Shown here one piece after another: positions 18,760 to 27,866 of a stretch of DNA of 64,000 bases (within the stretch, counting starts at the first letter, position 1; each line of letters opens with the position of its first letter). Source of the stretch: Solimonas aquatica (lineage in GTDB: Bacteria; Pseudomonadota; Gammaproteobacteria; Nevskiales; Nevskiaceae). The notes beneath the pieces were generated by a model. The model worked only from the letters and a program-made list of their open reading frames with translations. It did no database searches and was not told the DNA's origin. The position numbers were made by a program, and so were the translations under genes. The stretch covers positions 62,001 to 126,000 of the forward strand of contig NZ_FOFS01000010.1 of assembly GCF_900111015.1 (NCBI RefSeq). The letters run 5' to 3'.

Positions 18760-20412
18760 ATGAGCTTTCAGGCCGATCTCGAGAAACTTCTGGGACTTTC
18801 CTCCGTCAATTACAAATACGAACTGAGCAAGACGGAGCTGTTCAAGGAAGCCGTCGCCAATGACCGCGGCCGCGTCCGCCGCGACGGCCCCAGCGATGAG
18901 CAGAAGGCCTACCCCACGGTGCTGGGCGTCAATGGTCCGCTGGTGTTCTACACCGACCCCGACTGCACGGGCCGCCGCACCAAGGACACCTACGCCGTGA
19001 AGTGGCCGGAAGTGGCCGACGAGATCTGGTTCAAGGCCGACCTCAACCCCTACGATCCGGAGAAGTTCGCAGGCCTGCTCAAGCGCGTGATCGCGCATCT
19101 GAACGCTAAGAACGCCACCCTGTACGTCAAGGACGTGTACATGGGTTCGGACCCCGACTTCGCCGTGCCCTACCGCTTCGTCGGCGAGTACGCCACGCAC
19201 GCGATGTTCGTGCACAACATGTTCCCCAAGAACCTACCCGGCGTGAAGGATGTGGACGCGCGCCGCTGGACCATGCTCAACGCGCCCAGCTTCGTCTGCG
19301 AACCCGAGCGTGACGGTTGCCGCGCCGAAGCGGCGGTGGTGATCGACACCCGCAACCGCATCTGCCTGGTGGCCGGCCGCGCCGACTACTGCGGCGTGAA
19401 CAAGAAGACCATCTTCACCGTCGGCAACTACCTGCTGCCCAAGGACGGCCGCCTGTCCATGCATTGCTCGGCCAATGTCGGCAAGAACAATGACGCGGCG
19501 ATCCTGTTCGGCCTCTCCGGCACCGGCAAGACCACGCTCTCGGCCGATGCCTCGCGCCGACTGATCGGTGACGACGAGACCATCTGGTCCGACAACGGCC
19601 TGTGCAACCTGGAAGACGGCTGCTACGCCAAGCTGATCAACCTCGACAAGGAAGCCGAGCCGGTCATCGCCCAGGCCCTGTCCAAGCCCGGCACCATCAT
19701 CGAGAACGTGCCGCCGCTGCCGGGCAAGAAGATGGAAGAGTGCCATCCGGACGTGCTCGACCTGTTCGACGATTCCATCGCCGAGAACACCCGCTTCAGC
19801 TATCCGCTGGAAGCCAATCCCAACGTCATGCCCAACGGTCGCGGCCCGCATCCGCAGACCATCGTGCTGCTCACCGCCGATGCCTTCGGCGTGCTGCCGC
19901 CGATCTCCATCCTGGAGCCCAAGGACGTGATGTATCACTTCGTCTCCGGCTTCACCGCGCGCGTGGCCGGCACCGAAGTGGGCGTCACCGAACCCACGCC
20001 CACCTTCTCGGCCTGCTTCGGCGGCCCGTTCATGGCGCAGAAGCCGAACGTCTACGCCAAGCTGCTGGCCGACAAGATGGAGCACCACAAGGCGCGCTGC
20101 ATCCTGCTCAACACCGGCTGGAGCGGCGGCTCCTACGGCGTGGGCAAGCGCATGTCGCTGAAGATCACCCGCGCCCTGCTCAATGCCGCGCTCAACGGCG
20201 AACTCGACAACGTCGAGACCGAGGTGCATCCGATCCTCAAGCTCAAGATGCCCAAGAGCTGCCCGGGCGTGGACAGCAGCATCCTCAACCCGCGCAACAC
20301 CTGGGCCAACAAGGACGCTTACGACGCCACCGCCATCAAGCTGCGTGACATGTTCCGCGACAACTTCGAGAAGAAGGGCTTTGCCGCCTTCGGCATCGAG
20401 CCGCGCATCTGA
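18760..20412 (+). CDS. pckA: Phosphoenolpyruvate carboxykinase (ATP)
   Basis: Converts oxaloacetate to PEP in gluconeogenesis. The kinase-1a P-loop FGLSGTGKTTLSAD, the metal/oxaloacetate block IGDDETIWSDNG and the adenine-binding C-terminal region (GGSYGVGKRM) identify the ATP-dependent family. 550 residues is slightly longer than E. coli Pck (540). GAGG lies 7 bases before the ATG. It is a single gene with its own terminator at 20430-20460. A 177-base leader separates it from pyrC'. Confidence 0.97.
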   Translation: MSFQADLEKLLGLSSVNYKYELSKTELFKEAVANDRGRVRRDGPSDEQKAYPTVLGVNGPLVFYTDPDCTGRRTKDTYAVKWPEVADEIWFKADLNPYDPEKFAGLLKRVIAHLNAKNATLYVKDVYMGSDPDFAVPYRFVGEYATHAMFVHNMFPKNLPGVKDVDARRWTMLNAPSFVCEPERDGCRAEAAVVIDTRNRICLVAGRADYCGVNKKTIFTVGNYLLPKDGRLSMHCSANVGKNNDAAILFGLSGTGKTTLSADASRRLIGDDETIWSDNGLCNLEDGCYAKLINLDKEAEPVIAQALSKPGTIIENVPPLPGKKMEECHPDVLDLFDDSIAENTRFSYPLEANPNVMPNGRGPHPQTIVLLTADAFGVLPPISILEPKDVMYHFVSGFTARVAGTEVGVTEPTPTFSACFGGPFMAQKPNVYAKLLADKMEHHKARCILLNTGWSGGSYGVGKRMSLKITRALLNAALNGELDNVETEVHPILKLKMPKSCPGVDSSILNPRNTWANKDAYDATAIKLRDMFRDNFEKKGFAAFGIEPRI

Positions 20413-20429
20413 AACGCCAGCGCCGCAAC

Positions 20430-20460
20430 AAAAAAAGCCCCCGCACTGCGGGGGCTTTTT
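20430..20460. terminator. Bidirectional Rho-independent terminator between pckA and the outer-membrane protein gene
   Basis: The stem GCCCCCG-CACTG-CGGGGGC is flanked by an A-run on the left and TTTTT on the right, so it can serve pckA on the plus strand and the converging minus-strand gene. Confidence 0.92.
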
Positions 20461-20481
20461 CATTCACGCACGAGCGCTGCT

Positions 20482-21186
20482 TCAGAAGCGGAAGCCGACC
20501 TTGCCGACCAGGGTCATGTAATCCGAACCCTTGTTGGCGATCTCGTTCCAGCGCGCATCCACGCCCAGCAGGATCTTGTCGAAGAAGATGAAGTCGGTGC
20601 CCACACCGTACATCACACCGATCATCACGTTGCCCTGACCGGCCGGGAAGCCACGCGCTTCCAGTTCCGGCGAGATCGGCGCGATGCCGCCCACGCGGTC
20701 GCTGCCATTGCCATTGGTGTAAGCCAGGAACACATGGAAGGCCGCGCCGGCCGACAGATAAGGCTGCACCTGCACGAAGCCGAGATACGGCAGCGTCACC
20801 AGCTTGTACTTCAGGCCCGCGCCGACCTGGAAGGTGGTGACGTTGAGCTTGGTGTCTGCGCCCGGTTCGGCAGGCAGGCCCAGGCCCGTCACGTTCGGTG
20901 CCGTGAAGGTGCCGGTGTCCTCGGTGCGCGCATAGCCCAGGATGATCTCGCCCATCAGTTCCTGCTTGAACAGCGGATCGGCATTGAGGATCGGCACGCT
21001 CAAGGTGCCGCCGACATTCGTGCCGCGGTCGGTGCCATAAGCGCCGGAGTTCTCGCCCACGGTGAAGGCGTATTCAAAACCTTCCGCAAACGAAGTCGGT
21101 GAGGCACACAGCCCCGCCGCCAGCAACACTGCGCCCAGCAGCATGCGACCTGACGCAACTGCGCCCTGCTTGATTGTCCTGCTCAT
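20482..21186 (-). CDS. Outer-membrane beta-barrel protein, paralogue 1
   Basis: The 234-residue precursor has a signal peptide with likely cleavage after SFA (before EGFEYAF). The mature part alternates hydrophobic and polar residues and ends GKVGFRF with the C-terminal Phe recognised by the BAM machinery. It is nearly identical to the adjacent downstream-numbered paralogue (21634-22338) over most of its mature length. Differences cluster in the signal peptide and in one external-loop-like stretch (PAEPGADTKLNVT here). No named family is certain; size and pattern suggest an OmpW/porin-like small barrel. The start at 21186 puts the signal peptide in frame at normal length. Confidence 0.75.
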   Translation of the reverse strand: MSRTIKQGAVASGRMLLGAVLLAAGLCASPTSFAEGFEYAFTVGENSGAYGTDRGTNVGGTLSVPILNADPLFKQELMGEIILGYARTEDTGTFTAPNVTGLGLPAEPGADTKLNVTTFQVGAGLKYKLVTLPYLGFVQVQPYLSAGAAFHVFLAYTNGNGSDRVGGIAPISPELEARGFPAGQGNVMIGVMYGVGTDFIFFDKILLGVDARWNEIANKGSDYMTLVGKVGFRF

Positions 21187-21584
21187 CTTTTCGTATCCCC
21201 TCTTGAGGTTGCTGTTCGCTCGACCGAAGGTCGAACACTTTTTTCCGAGTGCAGCACGCTGCCGCCGCTTGTTGCGGCTTGCGGTTCTTTCGCGACAACG
21301 AAGAACTGCCGACGCGGACGCAACTACCGGACCATGGAAACAGCAGCACAAGAGAAGAGTCTGATTTGTCGCAACTTAAATCATTCTCTTCGGTGTTCAA
21401 TTCGCATTTTTCATTTCTCTTGCGAATACCTTCTGATCTTCTTCGTTAACAATCCGGAAACGCAGATGCCATCAAGGCTTCGATGGTGAGCACCATCCGC
21501 CGGACACCTCTTCGCGTTTTGATACTTATCGCGTTACAACTTTTGCCATTTCTTGAAATGGCGAGAATCAGCCCTCTGAAAACG
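21187..21584. other. Intergenic region between the two barrel paralogues, presumed promoter region
   Basis: This AT-richer stretch of about 400 bases has no supported gene. It should hold the promoter of the 20482-21186 gene. Small inverted repeats are visible (ATTCGCA/TGCGAAT near 21399-21426; CCATC/GATGG near 21468-21486), but no recognisable operator. Confidence 0.4.
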
Positions 21585-21612
21585 ACAAGGCCTCCGCAAG
21601 CGGAGGCCTTGT
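21585..21612 (-). terminator. Rho-independent-like terminator downstream of barrel paralogue 2
   Basis: A perfect 12-bp stem ACAAGGCCTCCG / CGGAGGCCTTGT with a 4-base loop lies 21 bases after the stop codon at 21634. The T-tract is weak. Confidence 0.7.
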
Positions 21613-21633
21613 CCACGCAGCAGACCGCTGCTT

Positions 21634-22338
21634 TCAGAAGCGGAAGCCGACCTTGCCGACCAGGGTCATGTAATCCGAGCCCTTGTTGGCGATCTCGTTC
21701 CAGCGCGCATCCACGCCCAGCAGGATCTTGTCGAAGAAGATGAAGTCGGTGCCCACGCCGTACATCACACCGATCATCACATTGCCTTCACCTGCGGGGA
21801 AGCCGCGCGCTTCCAGCTCCGGCGAGATCGGCGCGATGCCGCCCACGCGGTCGCTGCCATTGCCATTGGTGTAAGCCAGGAACACATGGAAGGCCGCGCC
21901 GGCCGACAGATAAGGCTGCACCTGCACGAAGCCGAAATACGGCAGCGTCACCAGCTTGTACTTCAGGCCCGCGCCGACCTGGAAGGTGCTCAGATGCATC
22001 ATCGTGTCCGGCGTCGGTTCCGCGGCCAGGCCCAGGCCCGTGACGTTCGGCGCCGTGAAGGTGCCGTTGTCGTCCGTGCGCGCATAGCCCAGGATGATCT
22101 CGCCCATCAGCTCCTGCTTGAACAGTGGATCGGCGTTGAGAATCGGCACGCTGAGCGTACCGCCGACATTCAGACCGCTGCCGGTGTCATAGGCACCGGA
22201 ATTCTGGCCCACGGTGAAGGCGTACTCGAAGCCTTCGGCGAAAGAAGCCTGCGGCACCATCCACGCGCCCAGCAACACTGCAGCACCCAGCACGCGACGG
22301 CCCCAAGCCAACAGCTGCAACTTCCCTGCTTTGCTCAT
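21634..22338 (-). CDS. Outer-membrane beta-barrel protein, paralogue 2
   Basis: This is a 234-residue tandem copy of the neighbouring barrel gene, in the same orientation. The signal peptide ends in SFA before EGFEYAF. The C-terminus is identical to its neighbour over the last long stretch, ending GKVGFRF. The main difference in the mature protein lies around residues 110-120 (AAEPTPDTMMHLS here). Its own terminator and a separate upstream region indicate two independent transcription units rather than an operon, so the pair may be expressed under different conditions. Function of the pore is unknown. Confidence 0.75.
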   Translation of the reverse strand: MSKAGKLQLLAWGRRVLGAAVLLGAWMVPQASFAEGFEYAFTVGQNSGAYDTGSGLNVGGTLSVPILNADPLFKQELMGEIILGYARTDDNGTFTAPNVTGLGLAAEPTPDTMMHLSTFQVGAGLKYKLVTLPYFGFVQVQPYLSAGAAFHVFLAYTNGNGSDRVGGIAPISPELEARGFPAGEGNVMIGVMYGVGTDFIFFDKILLGVDARWNEIANKGSDYMTLVGKVGFRF

Positions 22339-22595
22339 TACATGAATCCCCTAGATCATTGGCATTCCCGGGGCAAGCAGTCGTGCCGCCACCCGAGCCC
22401 TGGCGATTGCGTGCGCGCGTATTCCCGGTCCGCATGCAAAAACGGACAAAGACTTCCGGCATCCGGGAATGCGATCACTTCCAATCGCGGGGCTTAATGT
22501 CGATCCGCATCGCTTGAACAACATTGATGCGGGTCATGGCTGCGAGGTGAGTCCTCGGTTGCCGGGCAGGCACTGAGACGAAAGCAGTAACGGCC
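22339..22595. other. Intergenic region upstream of barrel paralogue 2
   Basis: About 260 bases without a supported gene. It should contain the promoter of the 21634-22338 gene. I see no recognisable operator. Confidence 0.35.
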
Positions 22596-22633
22596 AAAAA
22601 AATGCCGCGCGCCACGAGCTCGTGGCGCGCGGC
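22596..22633 (-). terminator. Strong terminator of the TonB-dependent receptor gene
   Basis: A perfect 30-base palindrome (15-bp arms GCCGCGCGCCACGAG and its complement) is preceded on the plus strand by AAAAAAA, giving a U-run on the minus-strand transcript. It lies just after the receptor stop codon at 22649. Confidence 0.9.
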
Positions 22634-22648
22634 GGATTGAGGCGCGAA

Positions 22649-25099
22649 TCAGAAGCGGAAGGAAAGCATGGCGTAAAGCTGGCGTCCCGCGGCCTGCTGC
22701 GCGAAGTAGCTGCCAGGAAAGAAGGTGGCGTCGATCACCTGATTGAGCACGCGCTTGTCGCTCAGATTGTTGCCGCCCAGGGTCAGCGTCCAGGCCTGCT
22801 GCGGACTGGAGACGATCAGGCGCGCGGCGTACTCGAAGTAGGCCGCGACATGCGTGGCCGGATCCAGATCCGTGTCGGTGTACTGATCGCCCTGATAGAT
22901 CACATCGCCGGAGACCCTGGCATCGAGTTCGAACAAGGAGAAGCTCAAGGTGGGCGTCAGTGTCGCCGTGGCGCGCGGCGCAAAGGCGATGCGCTGGCCG
23001 CCCAGGTCCTGTGTTGCGCCGATCTGCAGCGCGCCGGTCTGCGGATTGCGCACCGGCGCCGGCGCGCCGCTGTAGTGATCGTACTTGGCATCCAGCCAGC
23101 CGAAGGAGCCCATCAGCTGCAGCGGATTCCAGGGGGTCATCCAGAGAAGATCGCCTTCCACGCCTCGCGAGGTGGCGGCACCGGCATTGCTCACGTCAAA
23201 GAACACGCCGTTGAAAGCCAGCACCTGCAGATTCCTGAACTTGGTTTCATAAAGCGTGGCATTGAAGCGCAGGGTGTTGTCCAGCAGCGTGGACTTCAGA
23301 CCCAGCTCGTAGGTCTGCGCCTTCTCCGGCTCGAAGCCGAGATTGTCGCCGGTGTAGGACAGCGAGTTGAAGCCACCGCTCTTGAAGCCGCGCGCATAGG
23401 AGGCATAGAGATTCACGCCGCTGTCGCCAAAGTACTGCAGCACGAACTTCGGCGACAGATCCGCCTCGCTGCGCGACAGACCCGAGGCCTCGTAGTTCTG
23501 CGCGCTGAGCATGGTGGCGATCACACACACCGGCACGCCCAGGGAATCCAGCGTGCAATTGCGCGTGCCGCTGCTGTCCACTTTCTTGCGTTCGCGATTG
23601 AGGCGCAGGCCCGGCGTGATCGCCCAGTGCTCCGTCAGATACCAGGTCATCTGTCCGAAGCCGGCCAGCGACAGCGTGTCCTGCGTGTAATCGAATGCGA
23701 AGTTGTCGCCGCGCGTCAGCGGCGACGTCAGCGTCCCCAGGATCGCCAGACCCGGCAGGCTCACGGTGTTGCCGTCGCCGCAGAGCGTGGGCGAGACCCC
23801 GGCCAGTTCGCAGAAGTCGCGGGTGAGCAGATACGAACCCAGATCGGCCCCGGCATTGATGCTGGCGCGCAGCTGATAGCGCGAATCGTAGAAAAAGCCG
23901 CCGGCCACGAAATCCACTTTCTGGCCGAGACCGAACAGGCTGTCCGCCTCGGCCGAGAAGCGGGCTTCGGCGGAAAGCTGCTTGTGATGCTCGTGACTGT
24001 CGAGCCAGGCGATGTCGGCGGGCGACACGTCCAGCTCATTGAACTGATCGATGTGGAAGCGCGAGCCCGCCAGTATCAGCACGCCGCTGGCGTCGTGCAG
24101 GCCAGCCAGATCGCCGATCTCCCATTTGTTGTTGAGCGCCGCCGTGCTCGAACCCTTCTGGATGCGGCCGGCGGTATTGAACTCGGTGCGGAAGTCGTAA
24201 GGATTGTCCTCGACCCTGGCATCGAAGCTTTGCAGATAATTGCGCGTATCGCTGTCGAGCCTGTAGAGCTGGTAAGGCCAGAACGGCGCCGAGGTCTTCG
24301 AGGACTGCACGATCAGATCGCTGCGCAGCGACTCGCCGGGCGTCAGACGCAGCTTGATGCGACCGGCCTTCTGGTAGAACGCCTCCTCGTCACGATCCAG
24401 ATAGCTGTTGTAGAGCTGGCCGTCCTGATGCCGGTACAGCCCGGAGACGCGCAGACCCGCCCAGTCGTTGAGCATGCCGCCGACGCCGGCCTCCACGGTC
24501 TGCTGCTCATCGCTGCCGTAGCTGGCATGCGCCTCGCCCTCCCAGAGCGGGCCGGGATTCTTGGTGCTGACGTTGTACACGCCGGCGATGGTGTTCTTGC
24601 CGAACAGCGTGCCCTGCGGACCGCGCAGCACTTCCACGCGATCGACATCGAACAGGGATTCGGTGAAGTAACCGGGCCGCCCGTAGTAGATCTCGTCCTG
24701 CACCAGACCCACCGAGCTTTCGAAGCTGGGATTGAAGGCATTGGTGCCGAAGCCACGGATGAAGACCTGCGGCGAACCGATATCGTGCGAATCGACACGG
24801 ACATTGGGCACATAGACCGAAACCTTGGCCAGATCCGCGGCACCGGTGTCCTTCATGAAGCTGCCATCGATGGCGGTGACCGAGATCGGCACGTCCTGCA
24901 GCGACTGCTCGCGCTTCTGCGCGGTCACGATCACCTCTTGTATCTGGCCCTGCGCGGGTTCCGTGGCTGCGGCGGGCGCCGCCGCCGGCGGCTCCGGCAC
25001 GGCGATCACCGCCGGCGCCTCGCTTGCGGCCTCCTGGGCCTGGGCCACAACACAGGCCGGCGCGGCGAGCAGTGCCGCCGCGCAAAAACGCCAATTCAT
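22649..25099 (-). CDS. TonB-dependent outer-membrane receptor
   Basis: An energised outer-membrane importer, 816 residues. It has a signal peptide (MNWRFCAAALLAAPACVVAQAQ), then a TonB-box-like segment (QEVIVTAQKREQSLQDVPIS), the plug domain with LRGPQGTLFGKNTIAGV, and a C-terminal 22-strand barrel ending YAMLSFRF. The VTAQKRE...VPISVTAI opening is typical of the large receptor class found with xenobiotic, sterol or aromatic use, not of classical siderophore receptors. Substrate is unknown. The start at 25099 places the signal peptide at the N-terminus. A two-component system lies immediately upstream on the same strand and may control it. Confidence 0.92.
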   Translation of the reverse strand: MNWRFCAAALLAAPACVVAQAQEAASEAPAVIAVPEPPAAAPAAATEPAQGQIQEVIVTAQKREQSLQDVPISVTAIDGSFMKDTGAADLAKVSVYVPNVRVDSHDIGSPQVFIRGFGTNAFNPSFESSVGLVQDEIYYGRPGYFTESLFDVDRVEVLRGPQGTLFGKNTIAGVYNVSTKNPGPLWEGEAHASYGSDEQQTVEAGVGGMLNDWAGLRVSGLYRHQDGQLYNSYLDRDEEAFYQKAGRIKLRLTPGESLRSDLIVQSSKTSAPFWPYQLYRLDSDTRNYLQSFDARVEDNPYDFRTEFNTAGRIQKGSSTAALNNKWEIGDLAGLHDASGVLILAGSRFHIDQFNELDVSPADIAWLDSHEHHKQLSAEARFSAEADSLFGLGQKVDFVAGGFFYDSRYQLRASINAGADLGSYLLTRDFCELAGVSPTLCGDGNTVSLPGLAILGTLTSPLTRGDNFAFDYTQDTLSLAGFGQMTWYLTEHWAITPGLRLNRERKKVDSSGTRNCTLDSLGVPVCVIATMLSAQNYEASGLSRSEADLSPKFVLQYFGDSGVNLYASYARGFKSGGFNSLSYTGDNLGFEPEKAQTYELGLKSTLLDNTLRFNATLYETKFRNLQVLAFNGVFFDVSNAGAATSRGVEGDLLWMTPWNPLQLMGSFGWLDAKYDHYSGAPAPVRNPQTGALQIGATQDLGGQRIAFAPRATATLTPTLSFSLFELDARVSGDVIYQGDQYTDTDLDPATHVAAYFEYAARLIVSSPQQAWTLTLGGNNLSDKRVLNQVIDATFFPGSYFAQQAAGRQLYAMLSFRF

Positions 25100-25216
25100 G
25101 GTCTGCTTCTCCCTCATGTCCCGAAAATATCGGCCGCTGCGCCCATCCCTGTGGCACAGCCGTCCATGCCGGAAGATTTGCATGTTCCGCGCCGCAATGG
25201 CGCGTCGATAAAGGGA

Positions 25217-26563
25217 TTAGGTTGCTTTTGCTGCTGGGCGCGTGCCGGACAGTGGCAGCCGCAGCGAGAAGCCGGCGCCGCGTCCGTCGATGCCCTCGCC
25301 GAGGCTGACGCTGCCGCCGAAACGCTCGACACTGCGGCGCACGATATACAGGCCCAGCCCCGAACCGCTGCCGCTCTCGTCCAGACGCGTGAAGCGCTGG
25401 AAGACCGTTTCGCGCAGCGCCGGCGCCACGCCCGGGCCGTCATCGCCCAGCCACAGTTCCAGCTCGCTGTCGCTGAGCCAGGCGCGGATCAGAATCCGCG
25501 TGGCGCCGCCGGCATGATTCAGGGTGTTGCCGATCAGATTGCGCAGAATCAGATGCAGCACCTGCGGCAGCGGCACTTCCAGGGTTTCGTCGAAATCACG
25601 CTGCAGGTGCAAGCCGGAGCGCTCCAGGCGCTCGGCGAATTCCTGGCTGAGCAGATCGAGCAGCAGCGACAGGCGCATCGGCGTGAGTTCGCTGCCCTGC
25701 GCGTGCTCGGGCAGACGGGCGATGGTCAGCAGCTCTTCGAGCAGCTGCGAGCCCTTGATGCTGGCCGCCTCGATGCGCCGCGTCGCGGCGCGCTGCTCTT
25801 CGCCCTCGCGCAGAAAGGGCAGCAGCTGCGCATCGAGACGGATCGAGGCCAGCGGGGTGCGCAGCTCATGCGCGGCTGCGTCATTGAAGCGGCGTTCGGA
25901 GTCCAGCGATTCCGCCAGACGCTGCAACAGACGGTTGAAGGCGGTGACCAGCGGCTGCACCTCCTGCGGCAGGCTGCTCGCGTCCAGCGGCTGGAAATCG
26001 TCGCTACGACGCTGCGCCACCTGATCGGCGGTCCGGCGCATGGCCTCGCTGGAGCGCGCAACGATGCGCCCGATCGAAATGCCCAGCAGCGGAAACACGA
26101 ACATCGCCGGCAGCAGCATCAGCGCCACCAGCTCGCCGGTGCGGTGCGTGAGGTGATGCCAGAACGAGGAGGCCACCACGATCCAGCCGCCGCTGACCGG
26201 CAGCACATAACCGCGCATCAGCCGTCCCTGCTGATGGAACACCGAGAAGCCCGGGCGCAGCGGCGTCAGCGGCACATTGCCCACGTCCTGCGAGCGCTCG
26301 CTGAGTTCACGCTGCGCATCCCAGATCTGATAGCTCAGCACCATCGGCATGGTGGGCAGGCCGCGCATGCCGGCCTGCGTCCGCAGGCGCAGCAACTCGG
26401 CGGACATGATCAGGTCTTCGTCGAGATCCTCGCGGCTCTCCAGCACCACCACCAGCGAAACCAGCAGGGCGTTGAGAACCAGCGCGCTGGCGATCAGCAG
26501 CAGCACATTGCGCCGCAGATGCTGGCGCAGCGACTCAGTTTTCGGGATCGATGCCATAGCCAT
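25217..26563 (-). CDS. Sensor histidine kinase (QseC/TctE-like)
   Basis: An inner-membrane two-component sensor of about 448 residues. It has a first transmembrane helix (RRNVLLLIASALVLNALLVS), a short periplasmic domain, a second helix (LVALMLLPAMFVFPLLGI) and a HAMP-like linker. The H-box is AAHELRTPLASIRLD (phospho-accepting His), the N-box RNLIGNTLNHAGG, and G-boxes LGDDGPGVAP and GSGLGLYIV complete the core. It overlaps the end of the response regulator gene by ~29 bases, so the two are co-translated. ATG at 26563 or 26557 are both plausible starts. The signal is unknown. Confidence 0.92.
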   Translation of the reverse strand: MAMASIPKTESLRQHLRRNVLLLIASALVLNALLVSLVVVLESREDLDEDLIMSAELLRLRTQAGMRGLPTMPMVLSYQIWDAQRELSERSQDVGNVPLTPLRPGFSVFHQQGRLMRGYVLPVSGGWIVVASSFWHHLTHRTGELVALMLLPAMFVFPLLGISIGRIVARSSEAMRRTADQVAQRRSDDFQPLDASSLPQEVQPLVTAFNRLLQRLAESLDSERRFNDAAAHELRTPLASIRLDAQLLPFLREGEEQRAATRRIEAASIKGSQLLEELLTIARLPEHAQGSELTPMRLSLLLDLLSQEFAERLERSGLHLQRDFDETLEVPLPQVLHLILRNLIGNTLNHAGGATRILIRAWLSDSELELWLGDDGPGVAPALRETVFQRFTRLDESGSGSGLGLYIVRRSVERFGGSVSLGEGIDGRGAGFSLRLPLSGTRPAAKAT

Positions 26564-27200
26564 GTCCACGAACGGTCCGGATCAGCGCCGCACCGAGCTT
26601 GCGGCGCAGATGATGCACGTGCACTTCGATGGCATTGCTCTCCACTTCCTCGCCATCGCCGTACAGCGCATCCTCCAGATGCCGGCGTGTCAGCACGCGG
26701 CCCTGATGGCTGAGCATTTCCACCAGCAGCATGTACTCGCGCGTCGGCAGCTCCACCGGCACGCCGCCACGGCTCACCTGACGGCGGGCCAGATCCACCT
26801 CGACATCACCGCGACGCAGCTGCCGGCCGGCGGCGGGCATCGACAGGCGCCGCACCGCCACGCGCATGCGCGCGCGCAGTTCTTCCAGATCGAAGGGCTT
26901 GACCAGATAGTCGTCGGCGCCGCTGTCCAGGCCGCGCACGCGCTGCCCCACTTCGTCCAGGGCGGTGATCACCAGAATGGCGGTGGCGGCGCTGCGTTCG
27001 CGCAGCAGCTTGATCAGCTCCAGGCCTTCGCCGTCCGGCAGCTGCCGATCCAGCAGCACCACGCCGTAGGCCGTGGTCTGCAGCAGGGTGCGCGCCTGCT
27101 CCAGGGTGCGCGCCCAGTCCACCACGTACTGATCCAGCCGCAACACCGACTGCAGCGATGCACCCAGCAGCGGATCATCTTCGACGAGTAGGACGCGCAC
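26535..27200 (-). CDS. OmpR/PhoB-family response regulator (QseB/TctD-like)
   Basis: The 221-residue DNA-binding partner of the adjacent kinase. The receiver domain has VRVLLVEDD, the phospho-Asp in VLLDRQLPDG and Lys in YLVKPFD. The C-terminal winged helix has the usual HHLRRKLG recognition region and RTVRGHGYGID wing. The coding frame opens at a GTG at 27200 right before RVLLVEDD. Further upstream codons would overlap the divergent cytochrome gene. It is divergent from the cytochrome b561 operon with an 87-base gap, so it may control either that operon or the TonB receptor downstream. Confidence 0.92.
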   Translation of the reverse strand: MRVLLVEDDPLLGASLQSVLRLDQYVVDWARTLEQARTLLQTTAYGVVLLDRQLPDGEGLELIKLLRERSAATAILVITALDEVGQRVRGLDSGADDYLVKPFDLEELRARMRVAVRRLSMPAAGRQLRRGDVEVDLARRQVSRGGVPVELPTREYMLLVEMLSHQGRVLTRRHLEDALYGDGEEVESNAIEVHVHHLRRKLGAALIRTVRGHGYGIDPEN

Positions 27201-27287
27201 GTTCTTTAAGAATTCCGAAAGTTGAGGATAAGCAAGCCCTAAGGCCGGCAGTCTAGCGTAGCAGCCTCCCCCTGATCTGCTGCGACC

Positions 27288-27824
27288 ATGCAAAGACATC
27301 AACCCTGGGTCATCCGCCTGCACTGGCTCAGCGTGCTGCTGCTCATCGCGGCGCTGACGCTGGCCCTGCTGCGTGAAGACATCGAATCGCGCGACACCCG
27401 TACCCTGCTGCTGTTCTGGCATAGCCAGGTCGGTGCTGCGCTGCTGCTGATCAGCGCCCTGCGCCTGCTGGTACGCCGCCGTGGCGCGCCGCAGCCGCTG
27501 GAAACCGGCCTGCTGCGCTGGGTGGCGCATATCAGTCACGGCGGCATGTATCTGCTGCTGTTGAGCCTGCCGCTGGTCGGCATCGCCGCCCTGCAGGCGC
27601 ACGGCAGGAATTTCTCGCTGGCCGGGCTCGTCGAGCTGCCGGTGTTGCTGGAACGCAACCGCGAGCTGTCCGAGACCCTGGTTGAAATCCATGAATATCT
27701 GGCCTGGACGCTGGTGAGCCTGATCGGCCTGCACATCGCGGCGGCGCTCTGGCATCAGCTGCTGCGCCGCGACGGCCTGATGCTGCGCATGTGGCCGGCG
27801 CGCGGCGCCGGTGCTTCAGAGTAA
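27288..27824 (+). CDS. Cytochrome b561 family protein
   Basis: A 178-residue integral membrane dihaem cytochrome b with four predicted helices. Haem-ligand His candidates are in VIRLHWLSVL, LLFWHSQVGA, WVAHISHGGMY and the paired LVEIHEYLAW / LIGLHIAAALWH. The family moves electrons between the quinone pool and periplasmic carriers. It is the first gene of a three-gene unit with a cytochrome-porin and a small cytochrome c, which gives an inner-membrane, periplasm and outer-membrane set. It could be the quinol-linked member of that route (inference). Confidence 0.88.
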   Translation: MQRHQPWVIRLHWLSVLLLIAALTLALLREDIESRDTRTLLLFWHSQVGAALLLISALRLLVRRRGAPQPLETGLLRWVAHISHGGMYLLLLSLPLVGIAALQAHGRNFSLAGLVELPVLLERNRELSETLVEIHEYLAWTLVSLIGLHIAAALWHQLLRRDGLMLRMWPARGAGASE

Positions 27825-27866
27825 ACCCTTTTGATCCGTTTTCATTACCCGAAGAGGAGCTTCTCC

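Noticed and set aside
22622-26713. 1363-codon open frame on the plus strand
   Set aside because: It runs antisense to the TonB receptor and histidine kinase, whose motifs are clear. It is a GC-bias artefact without family motifs.
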